NCBI GenBank assembly: GCA_023391275.1
Contig: JAEWBE010000024.1
Location: forward strand, 1-6,894
Origin: Bacillota bacterium
Lineage (GTDB): Bacteria; Bacillota; Clostridia; Oscillospirales; Acutalibacteraceae
Length of the DNA: 6,894 nucleotides
Direction of reading: 5' to 3'
Positions 6,071 to 6,894 of the stretch are shown here, in pieces (position 1 is the first letter of the stretch; every line of letters begins with the position of its first letter). The notes under the pieces were generated by a model, which worked only from the letters and a program-made list of their open reading frames with translations, was not told where the DNA came from and did not search any database. A program made the position numbers and the translations under genes.

Positions 6071-6890
6071 CTCCTGTTTTAAAATATTCGCTGTCTACCG
6101 GCGAGAAGTTACGCGACATCCAGAATTTATCGCCTTCCGGGTATCCGCTCTGATCTTCATCCTCGCGCGCTTCGTTCGGGTTTGTGACTCCCATCCCGAT
6201 TTCCTTTGCGTAAACATCCGCGCGCGCCGCGGCATCAATTTGCAGCAACGCCTTGCGGTAAAACCTAAAGTAATTTGTATCCTGTTCATTTTCCGGCAGC
6301 CACTTTACACGGGCCGCCTGTTCAAATTGAACCAGATACGGGTCTAAGGTGCTCCCCAGATAGTCAAGATTGTTTTGCTCGTTGGAATTATACGACTGTT
6401 TCCCTTGGTTAACTTTGTTCAGCGGTACGCCGAAAAAGTTACAGATTTCAACGTCTGTTGCCTGAATGCCCTGAAGGAATTGAATATCGATAGGCTTCAT
6501 CGTAATCGGTTCGAATTTTTGAACCTTGTTGTCCATAATGGCTAAGCGATATGCATTTTTACTTCCTGACATTTTAGCTTCAAATTCTGTACGCATTTTA
6601 TCCCTTGCTGGTTCGTTTGCTTCACCGTTTACCCAAAGAATACCCGCCGGATTAAGGCCCTGCGAATACATTTTCCCTTGGGTTTCATAGGCGCCAAGCT
6701 GTCGGCCGATACTTTCACGGGCAAATTCAATTACCGACCTTCCGTATATTCCGTCCAAAGAATTGATCATCAATGCCAATACTTCGACGTCGGGGAGGAA
6801 CGCGATTTCTCCGTTATTGAAAACGGTACGGTACCAAAGGTTTCCGCTGTCGTCATAATAGGGCGTCGTAGCATCACCGCGCAGAATAAA
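6009..6890 (-). CDS. Phage portal protein, HK97 family, 3' part only
   Basis: The portal forms the twelve-subunit ring at the capsid vertex through which DNA is packaged and to which the neck attaches. The readable frame gives 293 residues that fit the second half of HK97-type portals (about 400 residues in all). It has an early YYDDSGNLWYR strand, then LDGIYGRSVIEFARESIG matching the family's 'glSpi..areSIg' helix, then QGLNPAGILWV, and ATDVEICNFFGVPLNKV, the family's 'i.r.FgVPp.ll' segment. The tail is glycine-rich (GGGGNGQGKNQ) and its last 62 bp overlap the protease gene. Upstream, the frame meets TAG at 6893-6891, one base from the window edge, yet the residues after that stop still look like portal. 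A TTG at 6779 would allow an open frame but lies inside the conserved domain and has no ribosome site, so I do not take it as the start. The family call is secure; whether the gene is intact cannot be seen. Confidence 0.88.
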   Translation of the reverse strand, partial: FILRGDATTPYYDDSGNLWYRTVFNNGEIAFLPDVEVLALMINSLDGIYGRSVIEFARESIGRQLGAYETQGKMYSQGLNPAGILWVNGEANEPARDKMRTEFEAKMSGSKNAYRLAIMDNKVQKFEPITMKPIDIQFLQGIQATDVEICNFFGVPLNKVNQGKQSYNSNEQNNLDYLGSTLDPYLVQFEQAARVKWLPENEQDTNYFRFYRKALLQIDAAARADVYAKEIGMGVTNPNEAREDEDQSGYPEGDKFWMSRNFSPVDSEYFKTGGGGNGQGKNQTGTGAESGDA

Positions 6891-6893
6891 CTA
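6891..6893 (-). other. In-frame TAG at the upstream edge of the portal frame
   Basis: Reading the portal frame backwards, the codon before TTT ATT CTG CGC is TAG, and only one base of the window remains upstream. The sequence after the stop is inside the portal domain, roughly a quarter to a third of the way into a normal portal protein, so a genuine gene start here is unlikely. Possible explanations are a nonsense mutation in a decaying prophage, a nearby frameshift or base error, or the 3' boundary of an inserted element. General TAG recoding is unlikely because the chaperone gene in this window ends in TAG at a sensible place, although that stop sits beside a frameshift site. Confidence 0.6.
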
Positions 6894-6894
6894 T

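Noticed and set aside
6009..6779. A complete 256-residue protein starting at TTG 6779
   Set aside because: The TTG lies in the middle of the portal domain with portal-like residues before it and has no ribosome site; it is an artefact of choosing the first possible start.

Overview
The window is a 6.9 kb piece of the structural module of a tailed phage or prophage. Every real gene lies on the minus strand, so the module reads from position 6894 down to 1. The genes are packed head to tail with gaps or overlaps of 62 bp or less, strong AGGAGG-type ribosome binding sites usually placed in the end of the preceding gene, and frequent GTG and TTG starts. This style, a moderate GC content judged by eye, and the closeness of the tail proteins to the PBSX XkdK/XkdM/XkdN families point to a Bacillota (Firmicutes) host, most likely of clostridial type. 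The sequence cannot show whether this is an integrated prophage or a free phage.

In transcription order the layout is: portal protein (3' part only, 6890-6009), HK97-type prohead protease with a Cys/His insertion (6070-5159), major capsid protein with an N-terminal coiled-coil delta domain (5166-3901), gp6-like head-tail connector (3887-3558), head-tail adaptor or head-closure protein (3553-2954), HK97 gp10-like neck/tail-completion protein (2954-2490), tail terminator (2493-2041), contractile tail sheath (2038-977), tail tube (962-531) and XkdN-like tail assembly chaperone (527-147). A tail-sheath gene means a contractile (myovirus) tail. It is combined here with an HK97-type head and neck.

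The most informative region is the left end. The chaperone gene ends in nine A's followed directly by TAG. A -1 shift on the A AAA AAA heptamer adds 48 codons that end at a TAA overlapping the ATG of the next gene, which by gene order should be the tape-measure protein. A GC-rich hairpin starts 10 nt after the heptamer, with a possible pseudoknot. A second, very regular 15-16 bp stem-loop lies further downstream inside the extension. Its single non-Watson-Crick pair is G-U in the mRNA strand and would be C-A in the other, which favours an RNA role. The -1 tail-chaperone frameshift is an established theme in phages; the second stem-loop is not explained by it.

At the right end the portal frame meets an in-frame TAG one base from the window edge while the sequence just after it still looks like portal protein. 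The gene may therefore be broken, shifted or interrupted there. The genes work together as head (portal, protease, capsid), neck (connector, adaptor, gp10-like, terminator) and tail (sheath, tube, chaperone). No gene-free stretch exceeds 15 bp. I found no RNA gene, CRISPR array, insertion sequence, internal promoter or terminator.
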